DNA of 64,000 bases from Chrysogorgia sp. JL179-B06 (lineage: Eukaryota; Cnidaria; Anthozoa; Scleralcyonacea; Chrysogorgiidae). The notes under the pieces are model-generated. The model saw nothing but the letters and a program-made list of their open reading frames with translations, did not search any database and was not told where the DNA came from. Shown piece by piece: positions 1-12,260 of the stretch (position 1 is the stretch's first letter; every line of letters starts with the position of its first letter). The translations under genes and the position numbers were made by a program. Location of the stretch: the NCBI GenBank assembly GCA_035772405.1, contig JAYKKM010000045.1, positions 206,001 to 270,000 on the forward strand, given 5' to 3'.

Positions 1-1612
1 ATGCATTTGCCTAAGTTAGGCTGCCCCTAGGTTTTTCCTGCCCCCTACCACAGAAAATCCTGGCTATGCCTCTGTTTGTCAAATGTAGAGATTGCCTTGT
101 TTAGCAGAATTGTCTGAAATTAGCCACAGTAAAGGAAAATCTTCAGAATTAAATGATTTAAGTAATAATTGCTAACCTTCAATGCATTTTCTTTAGCTGC
201 CATCTCACAACAATACCAAAAATGTTTAATAAGCTCTCCAGACCAGTCCATTATCTTTTTGTTTTATTTTGACTTGGCCACCTAAACAATTAGAACACAA
301 AGTAATACGTGTTAGAGTAATACAATAATTCACTTTATGCTAAGGTACTTAATGCTAAGGTAATTAAAAAAAAAAATTTAAAGATTTAGTGTCAGTAATT
401 GCAATATGAATTCAGTTATTACCTTTGTGATTCCTTTTCTCGTATTCTTGGATTTGTGCCAAACATCCAGGGAATGAAACAAATCTTTGAATTCTTCATC
501 TTGAAAATGAAACAAAAGCAGAAAATTACACAAACGCGTCATATGAATCGTGATTGAAGATGGGTTTTAAACTCAAATTGGCTGGGGCCAGAACAAGTAT
601 TGTCTTTCTCAAGGTAACCAAGAAATTATTGTAATGACAGTCGCCAGCAGCGAATGATTTCTAATATATTGTACAGATTTATTTATATAACAAATTAATG
701 TACTATTTACCAATCATCTTAATGATACTAGACGAAGCATCTGTAACAATCTGGACAATATTTAGAGTAGAGGTGAGTCTATTTAAGACGATTTTCAAAG
801 CCTCTCTTTCCATATTCGCCGACTTCAACTCAGTATGCCTCTTATCCAAGATTGATGATGAAGTTGGTGTTCATCTCCATCACAAAGTAACAAAGATTTT
901 CTGCAGAATGGCCTGGTGAATCACACTGACCATCTCCAGAGACAACTAGCTCCTTTCCTCTGAAATCTTGGCTAATAATTTCTTGTTGCCATTGCCACCA
1001 TTCGTTTACAACAGGGATACAGTAAAAAAAGTAGACTTAGAAATAAATGACAAGCCTAAGAACCGAGAAACTGTCCACTTTTGAAAAATTATTGCCAGAA
1101 TATAAAATAGCTGCTGCAGTCTGAAGGTTTGTAGCAAGGACACCATTACAATCATAAGAAGAATGAAACTTTCCACTGTGCCTTCGCTGCACAACCAAGT
1201 AATCAACACACTTGTGCCAATAAGAGTGAACTTGGTTGATGCCTGAAGATTTCAAGATGGGTGTCAGCATTTTTCTTGTAAGAGCTGAAGGAGTAGGTCA
1301 AGTGAACAAATAACTTTTGTAGATTTTGCAATATTAAGTTGATCATCATGCTTAATATTGTCTTCCTCACGATTCAGCATGTGTGACCTTGGAGGGATTT
1401 TATAGGTTAAGAAAGTTGATGGGGGGATTGTTTCGGTGGAGGAAGAAAACAATTATCCGAATCAGGCTGGGAAGGATTGCTGTCAAAAACAGACATAGAT
1501 GATTGAGGAAGAGAAATGTCTGCAAGATTTCCAGCTGTGCCTGGCTCATCCAAAGGGGTAAACTCCACATCATCCTCATTTTCATCAACAGTCCTTGAAC
1601 ATAAAAAAGTAA
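1..1612. other. no recognisable gene
   Basis: AT-rich sequence with only short, overlapping reading frames on both strands. I see no domain motif, splice pattern or repeat that I can name. A poly-A run lies near 366. Confidence 0.6.
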
Positions 1613-2372
1613 ATGTTTTAAAGTGTATATGAAATGAAAATTTTTATGATTGTATATGAAAGACTCTGAAATTAATGAAAAATGGCTTTTACATGCCTTT
1701 TATATCTTCTTGAGTAATAACGTTTTATGTAATTTGAACAATGACGTTACAAGTGTGACACAGCATGACAACACAACTGAAAATCAGGTATATTTTCAGA
1801 CTGGTTACACTAAACTGGCTCAAGCTTTGTGGACTTACTCCATCAACAAATCCAAGCATTTTTTTATTCTTATGTGGTCGCCATGGTAATAGATTAGTTC
1901 CCAGGCTCTTTGTCTAAAAACGGAATCTTCCATTTTCGTCATTGTAGGAAATGTATTTTCTTTTAAACTGTCTTCATGTATTGAGAATTAGACAGAAAAG
2001 ATACCAACTGGTAAAAACTTTAAAAGTTGCTTGCTATGTTGTGGAAAACAAACATTTATTTTAAAGAACGAAAGTGGCCTGGAAACTAATCTGTTGCCAT
2101 AGCACCTACATAAGAATATAGCAATGTTTAGTTTTGTTGACTGAGTATGTCTGCAAAGTTTGAGGCAGTTTAGTGTAACCAGTCTGAAGATATACCTGAT
2201 TATCAGTTGTGTTGTCATGCTGTGTCACACTTGTGACATAGTTCAAATTAACATAAAACGTTATAACTCAAGAACGCAATAAGATATAAAAGGCATGTAA
2301 AAGCCATTTTTCATTAATTTCAGCGTTCTTTCATATACAATCACAAAAATTTTCATTTCATATACACTTTAA
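1613..2372. repeat. foldback (palindromic) element of about 760 bp
   Basis: The first roughly 270 bases (about 1617-1885) reappear as reverse complement at about 2072-2370. Both outer ends carry AAAGTGTATATGAAATGAAA in opposite orientation, and the arms share many internal blocks, for example around GACACAGCATGACAACACAACTG. The centre (about 1890-2070) is not repeated. Reading frames inside are arm sequence, not genes. This fits a non-autonomous foldback/MITE-type DNA element; I did not find a clear target duplication. Confidence 0.8.
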
Positions 2373-3262
2373 CACATCTTATTAATTTTTCAGATACATC
2401 TTGATAACATCTCTTGTTTACATTTCTTACTGGTAAGAGCTTGCTAACAATCAAAGATAAAATCCATATATGTACAATAAATTTGGACAGTCATTATTAT
2501 ATCTTCTTTATAAAGCTTCACAAAATTAATAACTTGCCAAATATAGTTTTCATCATTTTCGTCATCACTAGAGCAGGAGTCAGTATCACTTTCTTGATTC
2601 ATCATTCGTTGCACTTTTTAAAATGCCGTGCATTCTGTAAGAAAAATTAACACAATGTCAATTCTAAAAGTACCGTATATGGCAGTATAACAGTACTACA
2701 AATAGTGATTATAAATATGATCCATAGCATATATTATATAGATACTGTGTAGCCCAGTATTTTTGTGGTATTTTGAGTAACATTATTTTAATTACAATCT
2801 ACTCACTCATTTTCACTGCAGAGGTCATTGTCACTATTCCCATCTTCAGAACCACTGTGTTCACCTGAACTAACATCTGAGGAAGACGATCTTGTCAGAT
2901 CTGCCATTTCATCATCTAGACGACAGTTCTTTTAACGTGTTTATTTATGAACAATCATGGTATTTTAAACTTTGACAATGATCGCCTGGAATTATTATTT
3001 CATAATCCTATAGATCAACCAAAATCCAATGACGTATTCTCTAGTTATCTTGATCGGGACTTGAACTTCTCTTTTCGTCCTCCTATTAGTAATTAGATGG
3101 TTGAAGAATTATTATATGAGTAATTATATGAGTAATTATATGGCGTGGGCGCTATTGATATGCCAAGCCTCCAGACAACGTCTCTGGTGGTACGGCGAAT
3201 TAGTGGTAATAATTTTGGAATTTCCCCACACAATCTTGTGGTAGGTGGTTAGTGTTAAGAAC
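2373..3262. other. no recognisable gene
   Basis: AT-rich sequence with no supported feature. The short tandem ATTATATGAGTA is repeated near 3112-3140. Confidence 0.5.
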
Positions 3263-3455
3263 ATTAAAATTAAATGCCTAAATATCTGGCTATTTAAAAA
3301 GGATTAAACAGTAATCAGCACCCATTTTGAAACGTCACTGTTGCTATGGCAACCATTGGTAAACATTACTGACTGGTTTTTAGCTCTTATAATGTTTACT
3401 GATAAATCACATCTAGTTTTACTTCTCTGGTTAAATATTTAGGCATTTAATTTTA
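3263..3455. repeat. short inverted-repeat element (MITE-like), about 190 bp
   Basis: ATTAAATGCCTAAATAT near 3269 is mirrored by ATATTTAGGCATTTAAT near 3433, with about 150 bp of unique sequence between. Size and structure fit a MITE; the family is unknown. Confidence 0.6.
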
Positions 3456-4771
3456 CTGTTTGACTTTTCAAGAAACTGTGTTGAACCACCTTAAGCGAGT
3501 AACAAAAACTGTTGACAGAATTAGTTCGGACAGTACCTGTTCATTTGAAGGGTCTGAAAAATACTTCAAAATGATATACAGCTTTTGTTTGTACAATGTA
3601 TATCAAAGGAAGTTATGACTAATTTGCTCAAAACATCTCTGGAAGATCACAGTTGCCAAAATAAAGCCAATATTTCACATATATAAACCATCGCCAATTA
3701 TTTAATATTTATCATAGACAATCCATTTAAACACTTTTGGAAAGCTTATTTTAAGGCTTTTCCAATGGTTTTATTTATTTCTGCATTAGAGGACATCTTC
3801 CCTTCCCCTGGTGTGGACTGGTAGATGTATGACGATTCCATGGACTGTGTTGGCTGGATGGTTCATGAAATTAACAACATCGCCATCGTCGATAAGGACA
3901 AGTTATGGTACAAAGACACAACAATTTGGCTTACCAGGAAAATTAAAAGCTTTTTCAGTTGCACAAATTGAAAGGCATCGAATTCAACAAACGTTTGGCC
4001 AGAAAGAGGTGGGCTATTCCTTGCACGAATATCAATCTCTAATTGATAGATGTCCGTCGCATCCTGTTTCAGCTCAAGCAGTTTCGTCAGTCGACTGCAA
4101 GACAGGCAGACGTTCCTTCCAGACCATCTACTCCTCAACAATGACATCCATGCGAAATCGCAGACCAATCAAAAACCTCTGCAGCTACGTCCCTGGCAGA
4201 AAATCCTCAAGAGCATTGCGAAATTGCAGACTGACCTACGACCTCTGGTAGTATTGTCATGTTTCGTTAAAATAGACACCCTAACCACTGCCTTAAGCGT
4301 TTTCCTTATCTTCAACCTAACGAGGATGCTCACTATAATGATGAATCGTTCAGCCCATGTATTTGGACGCCGTCTTGTTGGCAGCTATTGAACAGTGTGC
4401 GCTATTTGGCCAAGGTTGCACTAAATTTCACCGAACATCAAAAAAGTAGTCAAATATAGAAAAATACGCATTGGTGCTTTCGTGTTCATTCGCCTAAAGG
4501 AAAGACGTGTTGTGGATATAGTTTTGACTGTTTTGTGTGTTGGTGATTTTGAACACTTCCCTATCCTATACGACTTCAAATTCTATCCAGACAGAAGTAT
4601 TGTGAGAGTGTGTATTGAATATTTTATATCTGTTTTCATATATAAGTCTTAACAACTTCCATGTAGAGGATCCTGAAGGGTTTGGGTTTTGTATTATTAT
4701 TAAGTATTATTATTGAGAATTTTACTTAAAACATCATTGTTGTGCTAGAATTTTTCTAGAACGACCATCTG
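3456..4771. other. no recognisable gene
   Basis: Overlapping frames of 100-146 codons at 3811-4391 lie on both strands. None shows a motif I recognise, and the overlap of three frames argues against real coding. Possibly decayed transposon sequence. Confidence 0.4.
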
Positions 4772-7216
4772 TTAATGGGATTGCGACCCCCTCCCTCCTT
4801 CAGGATCCAAATGTACATATCTAATGCTCATATTGCTTTGTTCTGTTTTTCTGTAACTTAGCTGACAGTCAAACATGGACTGTGCAGGCCCAAGAACGCT
4901 TTTGCACAAGCCACAGTTCTCTTCAGCTGGTTCAATAGTTTTGGGCCAACCACTAGGTGATGCATCAATTACACCAGATTGTTGAATTGTTGAAAGTGGA
5001 ATGGCATTGGGAAGGGAATGTTTCATATTCAACTCGATTGTAGACTGTAAATTGCCAATGGCATAGAACAATTGTCTTGTTTGCAACTAAATTCATCCAC
5101 TTTTGTGCTAAGGGATGATGGCAGATCGTTCCATTGTTGTCAACAACAATCAGACATCTATCAGCATGAGAGCTTATATTGGCTGAATACATGTAGATGG
5201 TAATTTCTCCTGATACCAGCACAGTACATGCTGGGGTAGATAACCTGGTTTCTTTTTAGCTACATGAGCCTTCAAAGTTGAATGAACAGTTGGGGCAATG
5301 TGATGGTTTGTAGCGATTATTGTACAGCATGATCACACCCTGGTTCAAGAGGGCATTCCTTCCTGCTTACAAATCTTCATCCTTTCAAACCAATTAAAAT
5401 TCTGGTTAAGATGTGTACTAATTGCCTAGCGATGAATCAGGTTTTTCGATAAAATTTTGGTATGGAAAAGTGCTAAGAACATTGTCACCAGCATCACCAG
5501 CTGGGCTAATCACCTATAAAAATAGCGACGCATCTGCTGCAGTTCATATTCGTCAGTGATAGTCAATTTAGCCATTAGCATATTTTCCAACCACACAATG
5601 TCTAGCAGCAGTTTTATACCTTCAATTTTGGGACAGTGTAATGGGACTGAAACGAGCTGGGTTCAAGTATGTCTTCTATAGTCACAGTAAATATTAATGG
5701 CACATGTAAAGCATGGGTACATCGATATATGTAGCATTTATTATGTAGTATGGTGGAGATTCGAACCAACAGTTCATCAAGATCATTTTGCCACTGCAAT
5801 CCCAGTGACCTAAACTTTGTTGGATATAACATGTTGATGGGGTTCCTATGTTTATAATGAACTGCAAGGTAATGTGCACACATGGAACATTGTTTAGAAT
5901 TAGTTCGAATTATAATCAATATGACACTGTGATGTATTTTTTATTAGCACAATTTAATTTGAGAAGAGTTCTGTGCATGGAACAATGAGATGTTTGACAC
6001 GAAATGCCAAGAACATCTTTTGGTCTCATTGGAAAGATTCTTATAGCTGGGATCAAAAGAATAACTTCTCCCAGAACTTGAAGGAAGATCATTTTCAACT
6101 GACTCCAAGTTTATGCATGAGGAATGGTTTGGCAGAAGATGTACTTGACAAAAAAAGTTTTATATGATGAAGGTATAGTGAATGCATACGTACGTACACA
6201 CGTGTGCGCACATGCACGCACAGATCGGTTCACTTTCTTTTTCTTTACAAACTCGCTTTCCCACTTCGGATGCAAACAATTGGTATAGGTGGAACACAAT
6301 CTGAGAACCAAGGCATTTTGACCATTGTCAATTTCAAGCCAGTTTCCAACATTGAAACACTTATTAAGTAACTCCAGTATTCCTGTGTAAAAAATAGTTG
6401 GAGTTTTCCTGTGGTATAAGTAAAGTTCCTGTTGGTCATATGCAGCTCCTCTGCATTATCGGATAAATTATCTTTATACAAAGTTGTGATCCAGCACCAG
6501 AATATTCGAACTAACAATTTGAATAGTTCCTCATTATCGGCAGCAAATTTGGCTGCAGATTAATTAATAGCGTAAAAGGACCTTCGTTTCCATCGTTGAT
6601 GATCTTTTCTAAAAAGGTTTTAGCAAAAACGAAGGAAGCGAAGAAAGCTTCATGCATAATTGAACATCTTCGAGATTGACTGGGACTCCAACATTGGTCT
6701 CGAAATATTGACAAGCATTGGCCATGTAATTCTGATCCACATCACCCAAAGGCTACAGGATTTGGTTGTTGTGAATGCACTTGCAGGGAAAATGTAGGTG
6801 CTAGAGAAACAGGGGACAGGCTGCTGTACAATCCAAAGACAGTGGTCGAAGATGAACCAATTACATCAGGAATCTGTATTAATTGACTGTGTTATTATGA
6901 AGGCGACGAGGTAGGTAATTCTACGTATGAAGAAACAGATTCCATAGCTGAGGAGATTTGGCTAACAAAGTGAGGATGATGATTGGTTGCAAGAATTCTC
7001 AGCAGGTTCACAGATGTCTGGATTTATAGAAATGGGCGTAGAGGCAGAAGTCTGGGTAATTACTGAAGTAACCACCGAATTTAATATAAAATTTCCAAAA
7101 CCTTTTGCAGCCAAGTAACACAATTTTGAATCAGTAAAAGCTTTACCAGCACCATCTGTCCCCCATAACCAAGTACAAGCATAAGAGGATTTGTTCTTGT
7201 TCTGCTTTCTTGTCAT
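4772..7216 (-). pseudogene. scattered coding-like fragments, unidentified
   Basis: Several minus-strand fragments here (4772-5222, 5614-5919, 6111-6714, 6962-7216) look more protein-like than random. One, near 4850-4920, has a C-x2-C pair followed by a distant Cys. They cannot be joined into one frame and stops interrupt them. The plus strand near 6720-6850 also has a Cys-rich stretch (about 6762-6783). I do not recognise the family. Decayed remains of a multi-exon or transposon gene are possible. Confidence 0.25.
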
Positions 7217-7911
7217 GATTACTACACCATATCCTTTTACGTTCAGTTGAGATGCCTAGAAAAGTATAATAAAACAATCACAGGACTGCATACAGGACTA
7301 TCAGTCTATCGACCATCAGTCCTCGTTAAAATGGGCGAGCGCCGGTCGTGGGCTCATTTTCAATTTGTGCAGACAGGGGCTTAAAATAATGTTGAATGCA
7401 ATGCCGGTCAAGGTGACTGGTCAGACCGATTATTACCGGTCAACAGGGATTATGTATTAACGTTATTCGCATTCATAATATAAATGAAAACAGACAGAAC
7501 CAGTTTATATTGTAGTGAAATCAAACCATACTAAAATTATAGCCAAACGTCTTATCCCTATATATGCCTCACTCTAAAAAACCTCCATTTTGGATCGTCG
7601 AAAGTAAATTCTAGTAACATTAGTTTACTGATCAACAACGTTACACTGTCAGACACTGTATAAATAAAATGTTTCATACTAATGAAGAAGTTTAACTAAG
7701 AATCCTTGGGTTATCTTTCACGTTACTCTTGTGCATATTTTTGCATCATAATACAACTTGCAAAAGTAAAGTTCTTTACACTTTTAGACAATTCTTTATT
7801 TTCTTTAATAAATTTATAATGGTTACACCACTGAAAATCATCCAAGAATGAGATAGGACATCATAATTATAACATAAGAAACAACCCAAAAACCTTAAAG
7901 AACAAAAACCT
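7217..7911. other. no recognisable gene
   Basis: Nothing supported. A short run near 7370-7460 repeats the word GGTCA and CCGGTCAA in both orientations. Confidence 0.5.
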
Positions 7912-8386
7912 GTGCACCTGACATCAAAATTTTGTATTGTCTTATTTGGAAGAACTTTTAAAATGATAAAGTAACTTCTTTTGAAGATTTTCGTTTATTC
8001 GCTTTCTTTTTGAGATATATCAGTTTGTTTGATATGCAAATGTACGGAATTTACGTCACACATGCATAATGACTTAATGGAGAAATGTGTGTATCTCTTT
8101 CATTCTCGAACGAAATCCTTTAAAATCGAGAAGTTTGGTGTTGTGGGAGAAACACGCACACGTGTTATTCACACTTTAGTGTTTTTATTTGATGAACGCA
8201 AAGATATATAACATTCTCTGATAAGTCATAATGCATGTGTGACGTAAATTCCGGACATTTGCATATCAAACAAACTGATATATCTAAAAAAGAAAGCGAA
8301 TAAACGAAAATCTTCAAAAGAAGTTACTTTATCATTTTAAAAGCTCTTCCAAATAAGACAATAAAAATTATTGATGTCAGGAGCAC
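7912..8386. repeat. foldback/MITE element with about 165-bp inverted arms
   Basis: The left arm (7912-8070) and right arm (8220-8386) are near-perfect reverse complements, running from GTGCACCTGACATCA at the left end to TGATGTCAGGAGCAC at the right end. The loop of about 150 bp contains a 60-codon frame that is not credible as a gene. The element is young by its arm identity. No transposase is encoded, so it would need one in trans. Confidence 0.85.
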
Positions 8387-8879
8387 TTTAAGAAATATAT
8401 GGATAAGGAAATTTCACAACTTGCTTAAATGACGTTTTTCATAGCATTCATGCATAGTTGCTAAGCTAATAGGTATGGCGTCATGTCACATTTGGGCATG
8501 CGTTTTTTCTGTCATCTTTCTCAGCTTTTCTAAAGTTAGTTTATGGTTAGGAGCATTTAAATGAAAATTTTCATATTTCAATTTCCTAAGCAATGCGACA
8601 GAAAGCAACGGTAAGCACTTAGTAAGTAAGATGCTATATAGGGCAACTGGTTAATAGAAAGATTTCTGTTTTTTTATGACAACAGTCAATGTTGCAACAC
8701 CCTTATTAAACATAATTGAAAAGTAATACAATTTTTTTCAGGCACAAACAATTCCACTCACAGGCACAAAAACACCAATGACGTCTACACAAACAAATTT
8801 CTGTTCCTTGTTACTAGCATATTAAACTCGGCAACAGCGCGAACATTTTTTGCGGCCGTTCTCACTGCTACACATGCTC
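8387..8879. other. no recognisable gene; may contain the 5' part of the next relic
   Basis: AT-rich. Weak similarity to the Penelope-type coding frame may begin near 8740, but stops and frameshifts prevent a firm call. Confidence 0.4.
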
Positions 8880-9090
8880 TTTTGTCAATCCCACTACAGT
8901 TATTACTGCCCCCAAATTCAACCACACAATCCATCATACTTTTTCATGCACGTCTACCAACATCATTTATTGCATTTCTTGCAATAAATACCCTAAAATC
9001 TACATCAGTGAAACTGGGCGATGCCTTTCAGACAGGTTTGCTGAACATCTTAATTCTGTGAGGAACAATGTTGACAAACCTGTAGCCTTC
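8880..9090 (+). pseudogene. Penelope-like element GIY-YIG endonuclease relic
   Basis: The frame from about 8935 to 9083 reads through a GIY-YIG nuclease pattern: I-Y-C-I-S-C, then a second Cys-poor segment I-Y-I-S-E-T-G-R, then R-F-A-E-H. This matches the C-terminal endonuclease of Penelope-like retroelements. The YIG glycine is replaced by Ser, a Cys normally in the C-x2-C pair is Tyr, and the frame is lost after about 9090. No RT domain is recognisable upstream. It is a dead, 5'-truncated copy, distinct from the intact element at the right edge of the window. Confidence 0.6.
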
Positions 9091-9497
9091 ATTTCAGCAT
9101 CTTTGATTGTTGTTTTTTTGGTTTTGGAGTTGGTAATGAGAACCACAATGATGTCCTGTATATGTAAATGCAGATGTAAATGCATGATCATAGAGACATT
9201 CCCCTAGATCTGGAATATCTTCATCCCAGACAAATGAGAATGACACACATCTTGTGCAGTGACAATTAGATCTATTGTATTTCGTAGATTCCAATTCTAA
9301 TGCATGTTTATACATGCATTAGTCAATGCTGTATAAACAAGTTAGAATGCATTACTAAATTCATAATGCATTCCAGGTTAATAAGTTCTCACTTTGTAGA
9401 AATTCTGATGGATACATCTCTAAAACATGATGACTGAGTTACTGTTTATATAGCAAAGTGAACAGTTGGTAAACTGCCAATATTTTTAGTGACGAAA
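9091..9497. other. no recognisable gene
   Basis: Contains a short palindromic cluster around 9298-9330 (CTAATGCATGTTTATACATGCATTAG). Otherwise nothing supported. Confidence 0.5.
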
Positions 9498-9532
9498 TAC
9501 TGACGTTTCGAGCAGAGCCCTTCATCAGAGTA
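9498..9532 (-). ncRNA. hammerhead-ribozyme-like motif
   Basis: On the minus strand the conserved cores CTGATGA (9522-9528) and GAAAC (9505-9509) are followed by GTC (9502-9504). Helix II is GGGC/GCTC with a TCT loop and one G-U pair. Helix I is TACT/AGTA. Helix III would be the palindrome ACGT, which fits dimeric hammerheads. One extra A lies between CTGATGA and helix II. Penelope-type elements often carry such ribozymes, and a GIY-YIG relic lies about 400 bp away but on the other strand. No activity can be inferred from the sequence alone. Confidence 0.5.
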
Positions 9533-10004
9533 AGACGAGATGAAATAAAATAAATAGGGCTTATATATATATGCCAAAAGGGTGTCACAAGTAGAAAGTA
9601 GCCAATCAAATGCACGGGAGATAAACAAACTGATAGTTAATGCGAAAAGTTAAATCATTTACTATTTTTACAGTCGATCAGCAAACAGACTGTGGGAGAG
9701 GGAGAAATGACAGGTCCAATATTCAAGGGATTAGGCGATAGTAAAAGTGGTAATTAAAATATGAGCGAATAATAAGAGTTCCAAGCAAACTAAAATAACA
9801 AAAAACTTGTAGGAAATTAAATAAAAGAAAAACGTTTGTCAAGACTAAGAGGTGTGTGGTGCAATTTTTAAAATGAGACACTTCTCTTGCCGTTTGCGGT
9901 TATCGTTACCACCTGAGATGGGAAGGATGGCAGACTTTCATGTCTGAAACCAAATGGTTAGAGCAGTCCATCATCACATCATATCACAGGTTCATGTAAT
10001 GTAC
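9533..10004. other. no recognisable gene
   Basis: A minus-strand frame of 60 codons covers 9446-9628 but is explained by the ribozyme-like sequence and flanks. Nothing else supported. Confidence 0.5.
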
Positions 10005-10100
10005 ATACAGTACTGCTCAGAAATAACCTAACACTGCGTTCGCGTTCGGAACTCGTTCCAAACTCGTTCCAAACTCGTTCGGAACGCCATTGTGGCTTCG
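10005..10100 (+). repeat. element end with short tandem repeats
   Basis: ATACAGTACTGCTCAGAAAT starts here and is closely matched at 45023. In both places it is followed by an AACCTANCACTGCGT block and then by 11-12-bp tandem words; here these are variants of AACTCGTTCCA. It looks like the end of a transposon family with subterminal repeats. It lies about 600 bp upstream of the tyrosine-recombinase relic and may be that element's left end. Confidence 0.5.
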
Positions 10101-10644
10101 GGGACAACCCGAATGTCGTCACTCGCTAAGTGGTCTATCGCATACGAGAAACATTCTATGGTAAGAATAATCTCGTTGTGCGAACGTCCCTCGGGTGACA
10201 AATACATTACTCAGCAAAACCAATATTTGGCGAAAACTTATAAAGTAACGCCAATGTATGAAAGACTTGAGACGTGGTAATACCGATGATCCTTTTATAG
10301 ATGCAGTAATCGCTGACCAGGCCAGCATCCCACCTGCAGAGGACGTCATATGCACCGATCTTCGTGTCCAAATTCGCCGCCTTGTGAAAGTACATCAAAG
10401 TGGTCTAAAGTAGTACAGCTTCCAACAGTGTCTGGGTGTTTTTTTCGCAGCATATTCCAAGGACTACAGTGAAATGTTGGTTAAGGCGTTTGGGACGAAA
10501 ACAAAGCAAAACCTCTGCAAATGAACGAAAATTTCTGGGTCAACATGGTCTCCCTGGTTGTAGACACGTCATATCAGAAGAGGACCTGGTTACCATGATG
10601 GATTAAAGGTTGAGAATAAGTCAATTCGTAATATTAACATTGCA

Positions 10645-12260
10645 TGAATAAAAGACGGGGAAGTTAACTTAACAAGTGTTAGTACAAATAATGATAGTTT
10701 GTCTGATGACGGGCTAATCGCAGCACACGGTAGTTCAACCAATGTTATCGAAGACGTTATAGGGGATGCCCCACCCACTTTTAGTCCGGATCTCGGTCAA
10801 GACCAAACCATTCTCATAAGTGATGCGGTAGAGTGTGTAGATACAACACCATTTGTTTCCAATGCTAATTGTGAAACGAGGGAACTTCTTCCCTCTGTTG
10901 GCATGGGTGAGAATTCTAGCGACTTGGTAGATTTGCTCTCACAAATCGCAGATGGGACGAAGTTGGGGCGATTGCCTTATCACGTTCTTGATGAAACATT
11001 GAAAGGTTTGATGAACGATTTGAAAGAATTTTACTCTGCAACCGTAAACACTTTGAGGCACGGTAACAAATTTGCCAAGTCCACGCTCGAAAAATTTCTT
11101 GAACGAGTGAGTTTTTTCTTAAACTTTTGCAGTGTTAGATGTGCGGAGAAGCGTTTAGGTCTTGAATTGGTTGACGAATTCGATGTCGTTCAACATTACG
11201 TCGACTATCTTATGAAAGAACGAAATCTGAGTGTTGCAACTGTTCGCACATGTACTGTCCTTATCAATGTTGCCAAATACGTTCACCGCGAAGATGCAAA
11301 TATCGATTCGTGTCCAGAGCTGATACGTTTAGGTAATGTGCAATGGCAATTGTTGAAAGAAGAGCACAGCTATCGCTCAGCAGTAAAAGCGGACCTATCA
11401 GGGAAACCTACAAATGATCTGATGTATTCGCACATATTAGAAAGTCTTAGACAACTGCTGAAAAATAGGACTTGCTTTCTGTTGGAGTTGAAAGGTCTAG
11501 AATTCTTCACGACTTTATTCTAATTGCGCTATATGTTACTAGTATGTGCGGTAGAGGAAAAGAACTGCGAACATTGCAACTTTTCGATGAATCGAAAGAA
11601 AAGAGGACGTTTAGGTTTGACTGGAAAGTTCGACGTAACGTTTTAGTGGCATCCGTCGACGGCAAGTAACTCTGTACGAAAACGATTTCAAAACTGTTTC
11701 GTCACATGGTCCATCAAAAATGGTCTTGGACGAACTGCAGTGGGTTCTTTCCTATCCAAGGCTGTATCTTTCTGAATGGATATCTCTGCTTAAGGGTAAA
11801 TCACATCCGTATGTGTTTTTGGGTCTGACAGGTTTACATCTGCCTCCCTGAGCAAGTATTTGGGGAACGTGTTTGAAAGAGAAGTGAACATTCGCGCAGG
11901 AACGACGAAGCTTCGTCACGCCTTAGTAACTCATGTTCTATTTCTGCCAGAGGCAGACTGCTTGAAACTAAGGGAGAGTCTTGCAACTCTCATGCGACAC
12001 TCCATCAAACCCATACATACAACGACGCTACTCGTCAGGATCTAACCTCCATGAGTAGAGAGCTAGTAAATAGCAGTGTCGAAAGAGCTACGTTTGAAGA
12101 TCATGATGTTGAGATTGCCAACAGAACTAGTATGAACGCTAGCAAAGCCGATATATGTGCTGTGCTAGACTGCGTAAGTACATGTGCTGAAGACGCCACA
12201 TTCTTTTTGGGTCGTGTTTTCCGAATGCAGAAAGGAAGCACTGTTGTTGGAATTGTGTAG
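10645..12260 (+). pseudogene. tyrosine recombinase (Crypton-like or related), broken
   Basis: The first open stretch (10645-11523) has an acidic N-terminus, then a SAM-like core-binding region around the segment K-S-T-L-E-K-F-L-E-R and Y-V-D-Y-L-M-K-E. The catalytic-domain arginine box, G-R-G-K-E-L-R-T-L, is at about 11547-11573 in another frame. A later box, T-K-L-R-H-A-L-V-T-H (about 11908-11937), is followed by M-R-H-S near 11992. The expected Tyr lies in H-T-Y-N-D near 12016, again one frame away. At least four frame changes separate these parts, and no ATG opens the first frame. Tyrosine recombinases of this layout cut and join DNA during transposition in Cryptons and DIRS-like elements; which family this is cannot be settled here. 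The remaining C-terminal tail (12051-12260) is open. Confidence 0.65.
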
